NCBI GenBank assembly: GCA_900541725.1
Contig: UQLB01000017.1
Coordinates: 1 to 52,449 of the forward strand
DNA: 52,449 nt
Direction of reading: 5' to 3'
Source: an uncultured Collinsella sp.
GTDB lineage: Bacteria > Actinomycetota > Coriobacteriia > Coriobacteriales > Coriobacteriaceae
The position numbers were made by a program, and so were the translations under genes. The notes below the pieces were generated by a model that was not told the DNA's origin, ran no database searches, and saw only the letters and a program-made list of their open reading frames with translations. This document shows positions 11,854 to 21,499 of this stretch, in pieces (position 1 is the stretch's first letter; the number at the start of each line of letters is the position of its first letter).

Positions 11854-14007
11854 TTACTGAACTTTGCTGGCAAACTCGAGGTATTGCATGCGCTGCAGCT
11901 TGTCGATCGTCGAGGCGTATGGGCTGTCTTCAGATTCCAAGTCGTAGCGCAGCCCGTCGGCACCAAGGTAGCCGGCGACATTGATGGTGGGCACATCTGA
12001 CCTTGTTGCAAGCAGGGCCTTTTGATAGTCGGTGAGCGGGGCGCCGATCTTATTAAGGGTAATGGCTGCAATCTCGTTTGCCCCGACGGTGTCGTAGACG
12101 TTGAGCTCGGTATTGCCGGCGATTTCATAGTTAGCCCAGACGAAATAGGTCGACTGATAGATACGGAAAGCGTGGCTTGCCGTATCTTCCTGAGGGTACA
12201 GCTCATCGTTGAGAGTCGTTGCGGCGCTCGGCTGATGGTCGCCAAAAAAGACAAGGACAACCGGTCTGCTGATATTGCGGAGCTCGTTGATAAAATACTC
12301 GAGGTCCCGGTCGGACGCGTTGATGCAGGTAAGATAGGTGTTGAGCGCGCTATTGGCGCCCTCGCTGGCTCCCTCGACCCAATAGTTTGTCAGCTCTTCG
12401 GCGGGAACGGTGCCATAGTCGTAGCCGCCGTGATTTTGCATCGTGACGTCAAAGATGAACTGCGGCGCTTCGTCGGTTCTAAGCAGGTCGAGTATCTTGT
12501 CGTAGGTGGCGTAGTCGCATACGCCGGCATGGTAACAGGGCGCACCTTCGAAATCGCCGATTGAAAGAAAGTCTCCAAAGCCCAGCTGCTGATAGATCTT
12601 ATCTCGATGGTAGTTGACGGGGTTTTGCGGGTGCATAGCGGTAGCGGTATACCCAAGCTCCTTAAGGTCCTTTGCCAGGCTGTTGACGCCATTCATCTGA
12701 TATAGCTGATAGGGGATTTTGCCTAATCCGACAAAGGCCGTTGTCGCTCCGGTCAAAAATTCGAATTCGGAGTTCGCCGTTCCGCCACCGGCGACCGAAG
12801 CGAGCATGGTGCCGCGAACAAGTGTGTCGGGAAGCGAGTTGTAGAATGCGGGGCCGGTGTACCCGGCCGCCTGGAGCTGCTCAAAGCACGAAAGGTCGCT
12901 AAAACTCTCATTCATGACGGCAACAATCGTCGGCTTGATTTCATTGAACTGGGCAACGGCCGCCGCGCGCTGCTCGCTCGAGCCATACGTGCTGTCGTAG
13001 GTGGCGGCGAGCTCCTGCTCGATGCTCTGCGCCTCATCGGGCGTATAGTCTTCGGGCTTCTCAATGGGCAACTCGTTGACCATTTCGGTGAACGAAGTGA
13101 TAAAACCCTGAGACGCATACGTGGTGATGGGCTGCCAACGGTCAAATCCAAAATTCAGCGCCTGCTCCAAGTCGATGCTGGAAAAGCCCGAGGGCCCCAC
13201 AACGGTCACTAGCAGAAAAGCGCAGAGGTTAGCGGCGATTGCGGGGAAGACATGGGTGGGCGTACGGAGCTTTCTCGGTCGGATAAGCGAAAGAAGCCCT
13301 AGGGAAATCTCCAGCAGGGCTAGAGAGGTTACGATTCCGGCGGTAAAGGTAAACTCGTATCCCTCGCTCACTTCCATTGCGGTGCCAAGGGCCAAGATAT
13401 CGCTTGGCAGGATGGCCTCGCCTTTAAACGTTATGACGAAGTGCTCGGCAATGCCAAGGATGCAACAGGCGACGGGCACGAGGGCCATGACGCCTCCATG
13501 ACGCTGTCCCAGCAAATAAAGGGAGAGCAGAACCGTCGCGAGCAGCCCGACGGAAAACCCGAATGAGTTGGCGGGAATGCGATAGAACGTTTCGTTACAG
13601 GCAATTTCGAGTGAAACGAACGAGAGCGCTGAAACAGCGGCGATGACAAGGATGTCACGGCAAATACAGGCAACCGTTCCCGTCGCAAGATCGGTTTGGT
13701 CGATAAGTCCCGAAACCAAGGGCTCGACAAGAAGTATGACGGCGGTAGCACCGAGCGCCGAATAAGAAAGGACCCATAGGGAATTGTCCTCATTTACGAG
13801 CAATTGATTCGTAATCCATGCAGCTACCATGCCGAGCGGGATGAGGAGCGTCGCGCACCAAAAGACGCGGGCAATGGGCGGCTTTTCATTGTGTTTGATT
13901 GAAAAATATACGCGCACCACGACGATGGCCACGATAAGGACGGCGATGAATATGGGCAGATTGGCCATGTCGCTCGAAGTGATTTCAAGGGGGATATCTT
14001 CGGTCAT
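11854..14007 (-). CDS. LtaS-like sulfatase-family phosphoglycerol transferase
   Basis: A 717-residue membrane protein. The first ~285 residues hold about seven hydrophobic segments. The rest is an extracellular sulfatase-fold domain of the lipoteichoic acid synthase or phosphoglycerol transferase type. Metal and active-site motifs are visible: NES (Glu367), the nucleophile Thr410 in GGGTANSEFEFLTG, MQNHGG and FFGDHQP. Related enzymes transfer glycerol phosphate to a lipid anchor or glycan at the outer membrane face; the exact polymer here is not known. ATG 14007 has AGAGGAA 5 nt upstream. No neighbour encodes other teichoic acid functions. The gene is divergent from uvrA. Confidence 0.85.
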   Translation of the reverse strand: MTEDIPLEITSSDMANLPIFIAVLIVAIVVVRVYFSIKHNEKPPIARVFWCATLLIPLGMVAAWITNQLLVNEDNSLWVLSYSALGATAVILLVEPLVSGLIDQTDLATGTVACICRDILVIAAVSALSFVSLEIACNETFYRIPANSFGFSVGLLATVLLSLYLLGQRHGGVMALVPVACCILGIAEHFVITFKGEAILPSDILALGTAMEVSEGYEFTFTAGIVTSLALLEISLGLLSLIRPRKLRTPTHVFPAIAANLCAFLLVTVVGPSGFSSIDLEQALNFGFDRWQPITTYASQGFITSFTEMVNELPIEKPEDYTPDEAQSIEQELAATYDSTYGSSEQRAAAVAQFNEIKPTIVAVMNESFSDLSCFEQLQAAGYTGPAFYNSLPDTLVRGTMLASVAGGGTANSEFEFLTGATTAFVGLGKIPYQLYQMNGVNSLAKDLKELGYTATAMHPQNPVNYHRDKIYQQLGFGDFLSIGDFEGAPCYHAGVCDYATYDKILDLLRTDEAPQFIFDVTMQNHGGYDYGTVPAEELTNYWVEGASEGANSALNTYLTCINASDRDLEYFINELRNISRPVVLVFFGDHQPSAATTLNDELYPQEDTASHAFRIYQSTYFVWANYEIAGNTELNVYDTVGANEIAAITLNKIGAPLTDYQKALLATRSDVPTINVAGYLGADGLRYDLESEDSPYASTIDKLQRMQYLEFASKVQ

Positions 14008-14125
14008 GGACGTTCCTCTGTTACGGCAAATTAAGTTCAGTATTAGATTACTGTAACCTTTCCACGGCATTTCGAGAAACAAAGTGCCCGATACGCAAAG
14101 CTAAAGGTCTGCGAATCTTGTATTA

Positions 14126-14139
14126 CGAACATCTGTGCG
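14126..14139 (+). promoter_or_regulatory. Imperfect LexA (SOS) box upstream of uvrA
   Basis: CGAACATCTGTGCG matches the Gram-positive and actinobacterial LexA consensus CGAAC-N4-GTTCG at nine of ten defined positions (one T to G change). It lies 62 nt before the uvrA start, in the divergent interval with the LtaS-like gene. SOS control of uvrA is common, so the site is plausible, but binding is inferred only. Confidence 0.4.
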
Positions 14140-14200
14140 CGTCGAGTGCGCTAAACTCATCGACAGTATGATTCGATGCAATAGGAGGCAAGGAGCTTCC

Positions 14201-17080
14201 ATGTCTGATTCTTCTATCGTTATTCGCGGCGCTCGTGAGCACAACCTCCGTGATATCGATGTTTCCATTCCGCGTGACCAACTCGTGGTCATTACCGGTC
14301 TTTCTGGCTCGGGCAAGAGTTCGCTGGCATTTGACACTATCTATGCCGAGGGCCAGCGTCGATACGTCGAGAGTCTTTCGAGCTATGCGCGCCAGTTCTT
14401 GGGCCAGATGGACAAACCCGACTTGGATTCAATCGACGGCCTTTCGCCGGCAGTGTCGATCGACCAAAAGACGACGTCTAAAAACCCTCGCTCGACGGTT
14501 GGCACCGTAACCGAGATTTATGACTATCTGCGCCTGCTGTTCGCCCGTGTGGGCACCCCGCACTGTCCCGAATGCGGCCGCGTCATTGAGCGCCAGACGA
14601 CCGACCAGGTTGCCGACAAGGTCTTGGCGGCGGGGGAGGGCCGCCGCGCGTTTGTGCTGGCACCGGTGGTGCGCGGGCGAAAAGGCGAGTACACCAAACT
14701 GTTTGAGGACCTTCGCGCCGAGGGCTTTAGCCGCGTGCGTGTCGACGGTGAAGTGCGCTCGCTCGACGATCCGATCGATCTGGATAAGAAATTCAAGCAC
14801 GATATCGAGGTCGTGGTCGATCGCATCGTGATCCGTGAGAATTCTCTGGGCCGTATCGCCGAGTCTGTTGAGCAGGCGACCGCGCTGGCTCACGGCAATG
14901 TAAACGTGTACATGCTGCCCGATCGTGATGCTCCCGAGGGGACCGAGGGCGAGCTTCTGGAGTATTCGTTGGCCTTGGCGTGCCCGGAGCATGGACACTC
15001 CATTGACGATCTTCAGCCGCGTGATTTTTCGTTTAACGCTCCCTATGGCGCATGTCCTGAGTGCGACGGCCTGGGCTTTAAGAAAACCGTTGATGCCGAG
15101 GCGCTGATTGAGGATCCCTCGAAGTCCATTGCCGATGGAGTCTTTGGTAGCCTGTTTGGCAATTCGAACTACTATCCGCAGATTTTTGCTGCGGTCTGCA
15201 AACACTTTAAGGTGAGCGCCGATACGCCGTGGGAGGACTTGCCCCCTCGCGTGCGTCGTGCATTCTTGGATGGCCTGGGCGATACGAAGATCTCGGTCGA
15301 CTACCAAAAGCTCGACGGACGTCGCAGCCAGTGGGATACCAAGTTTTCGGGCGTTCGCAACATCCTGTACGAACGCTATACCGAGACGACGAACGAGAAC
15401 ACCAAGGCGCGCCTGGAGAAGTACATTCGCGAGGAGCCGTGCTCGAGCTGCCACGGCGCTCGTTTGCGCTCCGAGATGCTCGCCGTCACCGTGGGCGGCA
15501 AGTCCATTTACGAGGTTTGTTGCCTGTCGTGCCGTGAATCGCTCGAGTTTTTTGAGGGCCTGGAGCTCACCGAGCGCCAACAGTTTATCGGCGGCCGTAT
15601 CGTCAAGGAAATCCTGGAGCGCTTGCGTTTTCTGGTCGATGTTGGACTCGACTATCTGACGCTCGATCGTGCCTCGGCGACGCTTTCCGGTGGCGAGGCG
15701 CAGCGTATTCGTCTGGCAACGCAGATCGGCGCGGGTCTCATGGGCGTGCTCTATATTCTGGACGAGCCCTCGATCGGTCTTCATCAGCGTGACAACGAGC
15801 GCTTGATCAAGACGCTCGAGCGCCTGCGCGATATCGGCAATACCGTTATCGTCGTCGAACACGACGAGGATACAATTCGTGCCGCCGATTACGTGATCGA
15901 CATGGGGCCCGGCGCCGGCGTCAACGGCGGACACGTAGTCGCGGCGGGAACGCCTGCCGATATCATGGCGTGTCCTGAGTCGATGACGGGCGCTTATCTG
16001 ACCGGCAAACGAATGATCCGGGTGCCTGATGAACGGCGCAAGCCCGGTCGCGGCTGCCTTAAAATTACGGGCGCTCGAGCCAACAACCTCAAAAACGTTA
16101 CCGCCAAAATCGAGTTTGGTACGCTTACGGTTGTTACCGGCGTGTCGGGATCGGGCAAGAGCTCCCTGGTTACCGACACCATTGCGCCTGCCCTTACGAA
16201 TGTCATTCACCGTTCGACGCGCCCTGTGGGTCCGTATAAGAAAATCGAGGGCATCGAGTGTATCGATAAGGTTATCGATATCGACCAGTCGCCGATTGGC
16301 CGCACGCCGCGTTCCAACCCTGCTACCTATATCGGCCTGTGGGATGATCTTCGCGCGCTGTTTGCGAGTACGCCGGAGTCGAAGGCGCGCGGCTACTCGC
16401 CGGGTCGTTTCTCCTTTAATGTGAGTGGCGGGCGCTGTGAGGCGTGCAAGGGCGACGGACAGATCAAGATCGAGATGCACTTCCTTCCCGATATCTACGT
16501 TCCCTGCGAAGTTTGCGGCGGTAAACGCTACAACCGCGAGACACTCGAGGTCACCTACCGTGGCAAGACCATCTCGGACGTACTTGACATGAGCGTGGCC
16601 GAGGCGCTGGCCTTCTTTGGGAATATCCCGCAGATTAAGCGCAAGCTCCAAACGCTGTACGATGTAGGCTTGGGCTACGTGAGCCTGGGCCAGCCCGCCA
16701 CGACGCTCTCGGGCGGCGAGGCGCAGCGTGTGAAGCTCGCCAAGGAGCTTCATCGACGCCAGACGGGCAAGACGTTCTATATTTTGGACGAGCCGACGAC
16801 CGGCCTTCATTTTGAGGACGTCCGCCAGCTGCTCGATGTGCTGCAGCGCTTGGTCGATGCGGGCAACACGGTGCTGGTGATTGAGCACAACCTTGATGTC
16901 ATCAAGGTTGCCGATCGTCTGATCGATATGGGTCCCGAGGGCGGTAACGGCGGCGGAACCGTTGTGGTTTCGGGCACACCGGAGCAGGTTGCGGACTGTC
17001 CGCAGAGTTATACGGGCAAGTTTTTGGCGCCGTTGCTCAGGCGTGACCGGGAGCGTCAGGCTCAACTTGATGCTCAATAA
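14201..17080 (+). CDS. uvrA: Excinuclease ABC subunit A
   Basis: UvrA is the dimeric ABC-type ATPase that first recognises bulky DNA lesions and loads UvrB. The 959-residue protein has two complete ATPase modules. The first Walker A, GLSGSGKS, is at 33-40, and the second, GVSGSGKS, is near residue 647. Each is followed by an LSGGEAQR signature and a DEPSIGLH or DEPTTGLH Walker B block. Zinc-binding pairs include CPEC, CSSC and, near residue 745, CEAC followed 19 residues later by CEVC, the C-terminal finger. AGGAGGCAAGGAG precedes the ATG at 14201, so this start is favoured over an in-frame codon at 14135. The length is normal for the family. Confidence 0.97.
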   Translation: MSDSSIVIRGAREHNLRDIDVSIPRDQLVVITGLSGSGKSSLAFDTIYAEGQRRYVESLSSYARQFLGQMDKPDLDSIDGLSPAVSIDQKTTSKNPRSTVGTVTEIYDYLRLLFARVGTPHCPECGRVIERQTTDQVADKVLAAGEGRRAFVLAPVVRGRKGEYTKLFEDLRAEGFSRVRVDGEVRSLDDPIDLDKKFKHDIEVVVDRIVIRENSLGRIAESVEQATALAHGNVNVYMLPDRDAPEGTEGELLEYSLALACPEHGHSIDDLQPRDFSFNAPYGACPECDGLGFKKTVDAEALIEDPSKSIADGVFGSLFGNSNYYPQIFAAVCKHFKVSADTPWEDLPPRVRRAFLDGLGDTKISVDYQKLDGRRSQWDTKFSGVRNILYERYTETTNENTKARLEKYIREEPCSSCHGARLRSEMLAVTVGGKSIYEVCCLSCRESLEFFEGLELTERQQFIGGRIVKEILERLRFLVDVGLDYLTLDRASATLSGGEAQRIRLATQIGAGLMGVLYILDEPSIGLHQRDNERLIKTLERLRDIGNTVIVVEHDEDTIRAADYVIDMGPGAGVNGGHVVAAGTPADIMACPESMTGAYLTGKRMIRVPDERRKPGRGCLKITGARANNLKNVTAKIEFGTLTVVTGVSGSGKSSLVTDTIAPALTNVIHRSTRPVGPYKKIEGIECIDKVIDIDQSPIGRTPRSNPATYIGLWDDLRALFASTPESKARGYSPGRFSFNVSGGRCEACKGDGQIKIEMHFLPDIYVPCEVCGGKRYNRETLEVTYRGKTISDVLDMSVAEALAFFGNIPQIKRKLQTLYDVGLGYVSLGQPATTLSGGEAQRVKLAKELHRRQTGKTFYILDEPTTGLHFEDVRQLLDVLQRLVDAGNTVLVIEHNLDVIKVADRLIDMGPEGGNGGGTVVVSGTPEQVADCPQSYTGKFLAPLLRRDRERQAQLDAQ

Positions 17081-17100
17081 ATAGGCGATTCAGTTTATGG

Positions 17101-17131
17101 GCGCCATCGACTCCTTGTGATTCGATGGCGC
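17101..17131 (+). terminator. Hairpin after uvrA
   Basis: GCGCCATCGA (17101-17110) and TCGATGGCGC (17122-17131) form a perfect 10-bp stem with an 11-nt loop. The following TTGCTGTG is a poor T-run, so it may be a weak terminator or a 3' stabiliser. Confidence 0.55.
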
Positions 17132-17212
17132 TTGCTGTGTCGAAGTGACGTATGCAGCCGAATTGGACATATACTTAATCTTTACGTCCGAATGCGAGGG
17201 AAAGGATATGTC

Positions 17213-17713
17213 ATGGCAAAGGCTGTAAAGACGCCAAAAACCAATGCGATGCGCGAGCTGGAAAGCGCCGGCATTTCCTATGTTCTACATACGTACGAAG
17301 ACGATGGTGATGAGTCGGTGGGCCTGGGGGTCGCGATTTCGGAGCAGCTTGGCGAGGAGCCCGGTCAAGGATTTAAGACTTTGGTCTGCGTGACACCGTC
17401 CAACGACTATGTCGTGTGCTGCATCCCTGTTGCCGACGAGCTCGATCTAAAGTCCGCCGCGCGTGCCGCGGGGGAGAAGTCCTTGGCCATGATGCATGTG
17501 AAGGATTTGCTTGCGGCGACTGGCTACGTTCGCGGCGGCTGCAGCCCGGTCGGTATGAAAAAACGCTACCGGACGCTCATTGATGAGACATGCGTCCTTT
17601 GGGATACCATTTTTATTTCGGGAGGCAAGCGTGGTTATCAGCTCGAGCTTGCACCCGATGATTTAATTGCATTTTGCGGGGCGACGGTTGCCGCGATTAC
17701 GAGAGAGGACTGA
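17213..17713 (+). CDS. YbaK/EbsC-family Cys-tRNA(Pro) deacylase
   Basis: A 166-residue trans-editing deacylase. Family members hydrolyse Cys mischarged onto tRNA-Pro. Recognisable elements are the GFKTLV strand with the conserved lysine, the KDLLAATGYVRGGCSPVGMKK block (the GGxSPxG signature) and the closing ISGGKRGYQLELAP segment. ATG 17213 has AAAGGA at 17202-17206. The upstream in-frame codon at 17117 falls in or next to the uvrA hairpin and is unlikely. The stop lies 3 nt before murJ, so the two probably share a transcript. Confidence 0.88.
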   Translation: MAKAVKTPKTNAMRELESAGISYVLHTYEDDGDESVGLGVAISEQLGEEPGQGFKTLVCVTPSNDYVVCCIPVADELDLKSAARAAGEKSLAMMHVKDLLAATGYVRGGCSPVGMKKRYRTLIDETCVLWDTIFISGGKRGYQLELAPDDLIAFCGATVAAITRED

Positions 17714-17716
17714 GCG

Positions 17717-19399
17717 ATGCCGCAGGAAGAATTGAAGCGCGGAGCTCATTTTGCAAAAGAATCTGCGCCTCAGACACCCTCATCCGAAGCTTCTTCGTCG
17801 CGAGATGACACTGACGACATGGGCTCGTCGGACTACTCCACGGTTGGTCGTTCCGCCGGGCTTATGACCATCCTGACTATCGTGTCTCGCGTCACCGGTT
17901 TTATCCGCACGTGGGCAATGGCGGCCGCTATCGGCATGTCGCTACTCTCGTCCTCCTATCAGGTCGCCAACAACCTGCCCAATATGCTCTACGAACTCGT
18001 GATGGGTGGCATGCTCGTGACGGCGTTTTTGCCCGTGTACATGGGCGTGAGGCGTGAGCAGGGTCGCGAGGCCTCGAACGAGTACGTGGGCAACCTGCTC
18101 GGCATTCTGCTTTTAGTGCTGGGTGGCATTTCGTTGCTGGGGACCGTGTTCGCCCCGGGCTTTATCTGGACGCAATCGTTCCTTTCGGGTGACGGTGGCA
18201 GCATGGATACCGCTGCGTTCATGTTCCGTTTCTTTGCCATCCAGATTCTGTTTTATGGTTTGGGCTCGGTGTTCTCGGGCGTTCTCAACGCACACCGCGA
18301 CTACTTTTGGTCGACGTTTGCCCCGGTCCTCAACAATGTGATCGTCATTGCGAGCTTTATGGGTTTTGCGCCCGTGTCCGCACAGTTTGGCGAACGTGCC
18401 GGCATCATCTTGATTGCGGCCGGTACGACCCTCGGTGTCTTTGTTCAGATGGCATGTCAGATTCCCGCGCTTGGCAAGCACGGCGTGCATCCCCATATCC
18501 ATATCGACTTTAAGGACCCCGCGCTGCGCCAGACGATTGCGCTCGGTATCCCGACGCTGCTCGCCACGGTGTGCATGTTTGTCTCGACTTCTATCACCAA
18601 CGCTGCCGCGCTGGTGGTCCAGCCCGAGACGGGTCCTTCCGTCATCGCCTATGCGCGCCTGTGGTACACGCTGCCCTACGCGCTGATTGCCGCCTCGCTT
18701 TCGACGGCGCTCTATACCGAGCTCTCTCATGACGCACAGGAGAAGGATTACGACAGCGTTCGCACGGGCATTTCGCGTGGCGTCGCCCAGATGCTGTTCT
18801 TCCTGATTCCGTTCGCACTGTACCTGATTGTCTTCGCACGTCCGCTCAATATGATCTACTGTGCTGGCAAGTTCGATGAATCCGGCGTGGCGCTGGTATC
18901 CGAGTACCTTGTCTACCTGGCGCTCTCGCTGCCGCTCTACGGCGTGGTCGTGTTGATGCAGAAGAGCTTCTCTGCCTTGCTCGACATGAAGCCCTATAGC
19001 CGCTATTGCCTGTATTCCGCCATCGGCCAGGCTGGCTCGGTTCTGCTGTTTGGCGTTGTGCTGGGCTTCGGTATGCCGGCAATCGCGCTTTCGTATGTTG
19101 TCGACTACGTGATCTTGGTCGGCTGTTCGCTGTGGTGGCTGCGTCGTCGCCTGCGTGGCCTTCAGGTCAAATCTATCCTGCATGGCGGTTTCTTTGGCCT
19201 TTTGCTCGGCGGCCTAGGGGCTGCCGCAGGCGCCGGCGTCATGTGGGCGCTTGAACACTTTGTCGGGGTACTTGGCGGCTCGATTCTGATTACTCTTGGC
19301 TATGTTTGCGTTGCGGGTGTCGTCTCGCTTGCTGTTACCTTTGGCCTTGCCGTCGTTCTTAAGATGCCCGAGGTCTCGGCGCTGCTTCGTCGCAAGTAG
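17717..19399 (+). CDS. murJ: Lipid II flippase MurJ
   Basis: A 560-residue polytopic membrane protein of the MVF/MurJ family, which moves lipid II across the cytoplasmic membrane for peptidoglycan synthesis. The first ~42 residues are polar and Ser/Asp-rich. Then come about 14 hydrophobic helices with the family segments GFIRTWAMA, the NNLPNMLYELVMGG loop (about residues 90-103) and the GVLNAHRDYFW segment. The long acidic N-terminus could be cytoplasmic, or translation could start at Met35, but the ATG at 17717 has GAGAGAGGA upstream and 3-nt spacing from the YbaK gene. uvrC follows without a gap. Confidence 0.92.
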   Translation: MPQEELKRGAHFAKESAPQTPSSEASSSRDDTDDMGSSDYSTVGRSAGLMTILTIVSRVTGFIRTWAMAAAIGMSLLSSSYQVANNLPNMLYELVMGGMLVTAFLPVYMGVRREQGREASNEYVGNLLGILLLVLGGISLLGTVFAPGFIWTQSFLSGDGGSMDTAAFMFRFFAIQILFYGLGSVFSGVLNAHRDYFWSTFAPVLNNVIVIASFMGFAPVSAQFGERAGIILIAAGTTLGVFVQMACQIPALGKHGVHPHIHIDFKDPALRQTIALGIPTLLATVCMFVSTSITNAAALVVQPETGPSVIAYARLWYTLPYALIAASLSTALYTELSHDAQEKDYDSVRTGISRGVAQMLFFLIPFALYLIVFARPLNMIYCAGKFDESGVALVSEYLVYLALSLPLYGVVVLMQKSFSALLDMKPYSRYCLYSAIGQAGSVLLFGVVLGFGMPAIALSYVVDYVILVGCSLWWLRRRLRGLQVKSILHGGFFGLLLGGLGAAAGAGVMWALEHFVGVLGGSILITLGYVCVAGVVSLAVTFGLAVVLKMPEVSALLRRK

Positions 19400-21346
19400 G
19401 TGCGTGTGGCCGGTCACGACAACATTCCAACACTCGCCGAGCAGGTTTCGCGCGTTCCCACGCAGCCCGGATGTTACCTTTGGAAAGATGCCAAGGGCGA
19501 TGTCATCTACGTTGGCAAGGCGAAAAACCTGCGTTCCCGTATGCGCCAGTACGTGACGCTGCAGGATGAGCGCCAAAAAATACCGCTCATGATGCAATTG
19601 GTTGCGAGCTTTGACTACATCGTTGTCGAAACCGAGCATGAGGCGCTTGTACTCGAGCGCAACCTGATCGGCCAGTACCATCCGTACTTTAACGTCGACC
19701 TCAAGGATGACAAGAGCTACCCCTTTATCGCCATTACAAAGGGCGACCTGTATCCCGCTATCAAATACACGCGCGAGCGTCATAAGCCGGGAACGCGTTA
19801 TTTTGGTCCCTATACCGATAGCCGCGCGGCGCGTGAGACCATTGACACGCTGCGCAAGGTGATCCCGATCTGCTCGGCTTCTTGTGCGGAGTGGCGTCGT
19901 TGTCGTCGTATCGTCGAGTCCCACAAGGGCGAGGAAGACATCGTCAATATGATTTGCGCGCAAAACGGGCGTCCCTGCTTCGACTACCATGTCGGGCGCG
20001 GCCCAGGTGCGTGTGTCGGCGCGATTTCTCCTACGGACTATGCCAAGAACGTCAAGCGTGTCGAGCGCTTTTTGTCGGGCCATCGCAAGGATGTCGTCGA
20101 TGAGCTGACCTCCGAGATGACGGATGCCGCCGAGGCGCTCGACTTTGAGCGCGCGGCACGCGTCAAACGTCGTTTGGAGGTCATCAGGGGTCTGGACGAC
20201 CGTCAGCAAGTCGTTTTTCCCTCCAGTGTCGATATCGATGTCATCGGTTTCTATCGCGAGGAGACCATCTCCGCCGCTTGCGTCTTTGTCGTGCGTGAGG
20301 GTCGAACGGTTCGAACCTGCGAGTTTATTCTCGATAAGGGTTTGGATGTCGACGAAGAGGAACTTCAATCGGGCTTTCTTAAGCGCTATTACGACGAGAC
20401 GGCTGATATTCCAGCTGAGATAAACCTCTCTGTCGAGCTTGAGGATGCGGAGGCGCTGGGGGAGTGGCTTGCAGGCAAGCGCGAGCGTTCCTGCCATCTC
20501 CATAGGCCGCAGCGTGGCGAAAAGCACCGTTTGCTCGATATGGCATCCAAAAATGCGCGCCATGCCCTCATGCGCTACATGATGCGAACGGGGTACGCTG
20601 ACGACCGCACCAATCAAGCGCTCCTGGAGCTCGAAAGCGCGCTGGCGCTGCCGGCGCCGCCGATGCGTATCGAGTGCTTCGATATCTCGACGCTGCATGG
20701 AACCTTTACCGTCGCCTCGATGGTGGTGTTTACCAACGGACGCGCCGACAAGAGCCAGTACCGTCGTTTTAAAATTCAGGCCGAATTGGACGAGGCAAAC
20801 GACTTCGTGTCGATGTCCGAGGTTTTGGGACGACGCTATGCTCCCGAGCGCATGGCCGACGAGCGTTTTGGCTCGCGCCCCGATTTGCTCGTTGTCGATG
20901 GCGGTAAGCCGCAATTGACCGCTGCGATCAAGCAACTTGAGGCTCTTGGGCTCGATATACCGGTTTGTGGCTTGGCGAAGGCCGATGAGGAAGTTTTCGT
21001 GCCTTGGGACGAGACTCCCGTCGTGCTGCCGACCGGGTCTGCTTCGCTCTATCTAATTAAACAGGTTCGCGATGAATCGCACCGTTTTGCCATCACGTTC
21101 CATCGCGAGTTGCGCGATAAAGCCATGACGGTTTCGGTACTCGATGACGTTCCAGGCGTGGGACCCACCAGAAAACGTGCCCTTATGCGCCGTTTTGGCT
21201 CGATGAAGCGTTTGCGCGCGGCGAGCGAGCAAGAGATCGCGGAAGTTCGCGGCATACCTGCCGATGTTGCCAAGGCGGTCCACGAGGCGCTCGTTGCATG
21301 GAATGCCGAGCGCGCCGAGGCGGCGGCTGGCCATTCCGATAGCTAA
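19400..21346 (+). CDS. uvrC: Excinuclease ABC subunit C with altered cysteine set
   Basis: UvrC makes both incisions around a UvrB-marked lesion. The 648-residue protein has a GIY-YIG nuclease domain (GCYLW at 24-28, YVGKAKNLRSR at 37-47), a UVR motif (ALDFERAARVKRRLE, near 243-257), an RNase H-like second nuclease (RIECFDIS onward) and two helix-hairpin-helix motifs at the C-terminus. In E. coli, four cysteines in the segment after the first nuclease bind a [4Fe-4S] cluster. Here the first two are Cys158 and Cys193, separated by a ~23-residue insertion, the third is Gly201 and the fourth is Cys205. Extra cysteines occur at 162, 168 and 186. The start is GTG directly after the murJ stop; GTG at 19406 is an alternative. 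Confidence 0.95.
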   Translation: MRVAGHDNIPTLAEQVSRVPTQPGCYLWKDAKGDVIYVGKAKNLRSRMRQYVTLQDERQKIPLMMQLVASFDYIVVETEHEALVLERNLIGQYHPYFNVDLKDDKSYPFIAITKGDLYPAIKYTRERHKPGTRYFGPYTDSRAARETIDTLRKVIPICSASCAEWRRCRRIVESHKGEEDIVNMICAQNGRPCFDYHVGRGPGACVGAISPTDYAKNVKRVERFLSGHRKDVVDELTSEMTDAAEALDFERAARVKRRLEVIRGLDDRQQVVFPSSVDIDVIGFYREETISAACVFVVREGRTVRTCEFILDKGLDVDEEELQSGFLKRYYDETADIPAEINLSVELEDAEALGEWLAGKRERSCHLHRPQRGEKHRLLDMASKNARHALMRYMMRTGYADDRTNQALLELESALALPAPPMRIECFDISTLHGTFTVASMVVFTNGRADKSQYRRFKIQAELDEANDFVSMSEVLGRRYAPERMADERFGSRPDLLVVDGGKPQLTAAIKQLEALGLDIPVCGLAKADEEVFVPWDETPVVLPTGSASLYLIKQVRDESHRFAITFHRELRDKAMTVSVLDDVPGVGPTRKRALMRRFGSMKRLRAASEQEIAEVRGIPADVAKAVHEALVAWNAERAEAAAGHSDS

Positions 21347-21445
21347 ACACGAGCCAAACAACTGATATACATGATTGTGCGATTTTCAACCATTTATTTC
21401 GCCATGATTGCCTGCTGGTTTCGGGTTTTATTAACGCTAAAACGT

Positions 21446-21474
21446 TTGACTAACCCAAGCGAAAACCCTGCTAT
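21446..21474 (+). promoter_or_regulatory. Probable promoter of the transporter/sialic acid operon
   Basis: TTGACT (21446-21451) is a strong -35 box, with TGCTAT (21469-21474) 17 bp downstream as a moderate -10. It lies just before the structured leader, giving a transcript with a 5' untranslated region of about 230 nt. Confidence 0.45.
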
Positions 21475-21499
21475 CCTGCGGGTTGACGAAGACTGATAT

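Noticed and set aside
14429..17077. An 882-codon minus-strand frame opposite uvrA
   Set aside because: Antisense shadow of a conserved, fully motif-bearing uvrA; no domain or initiation signal.
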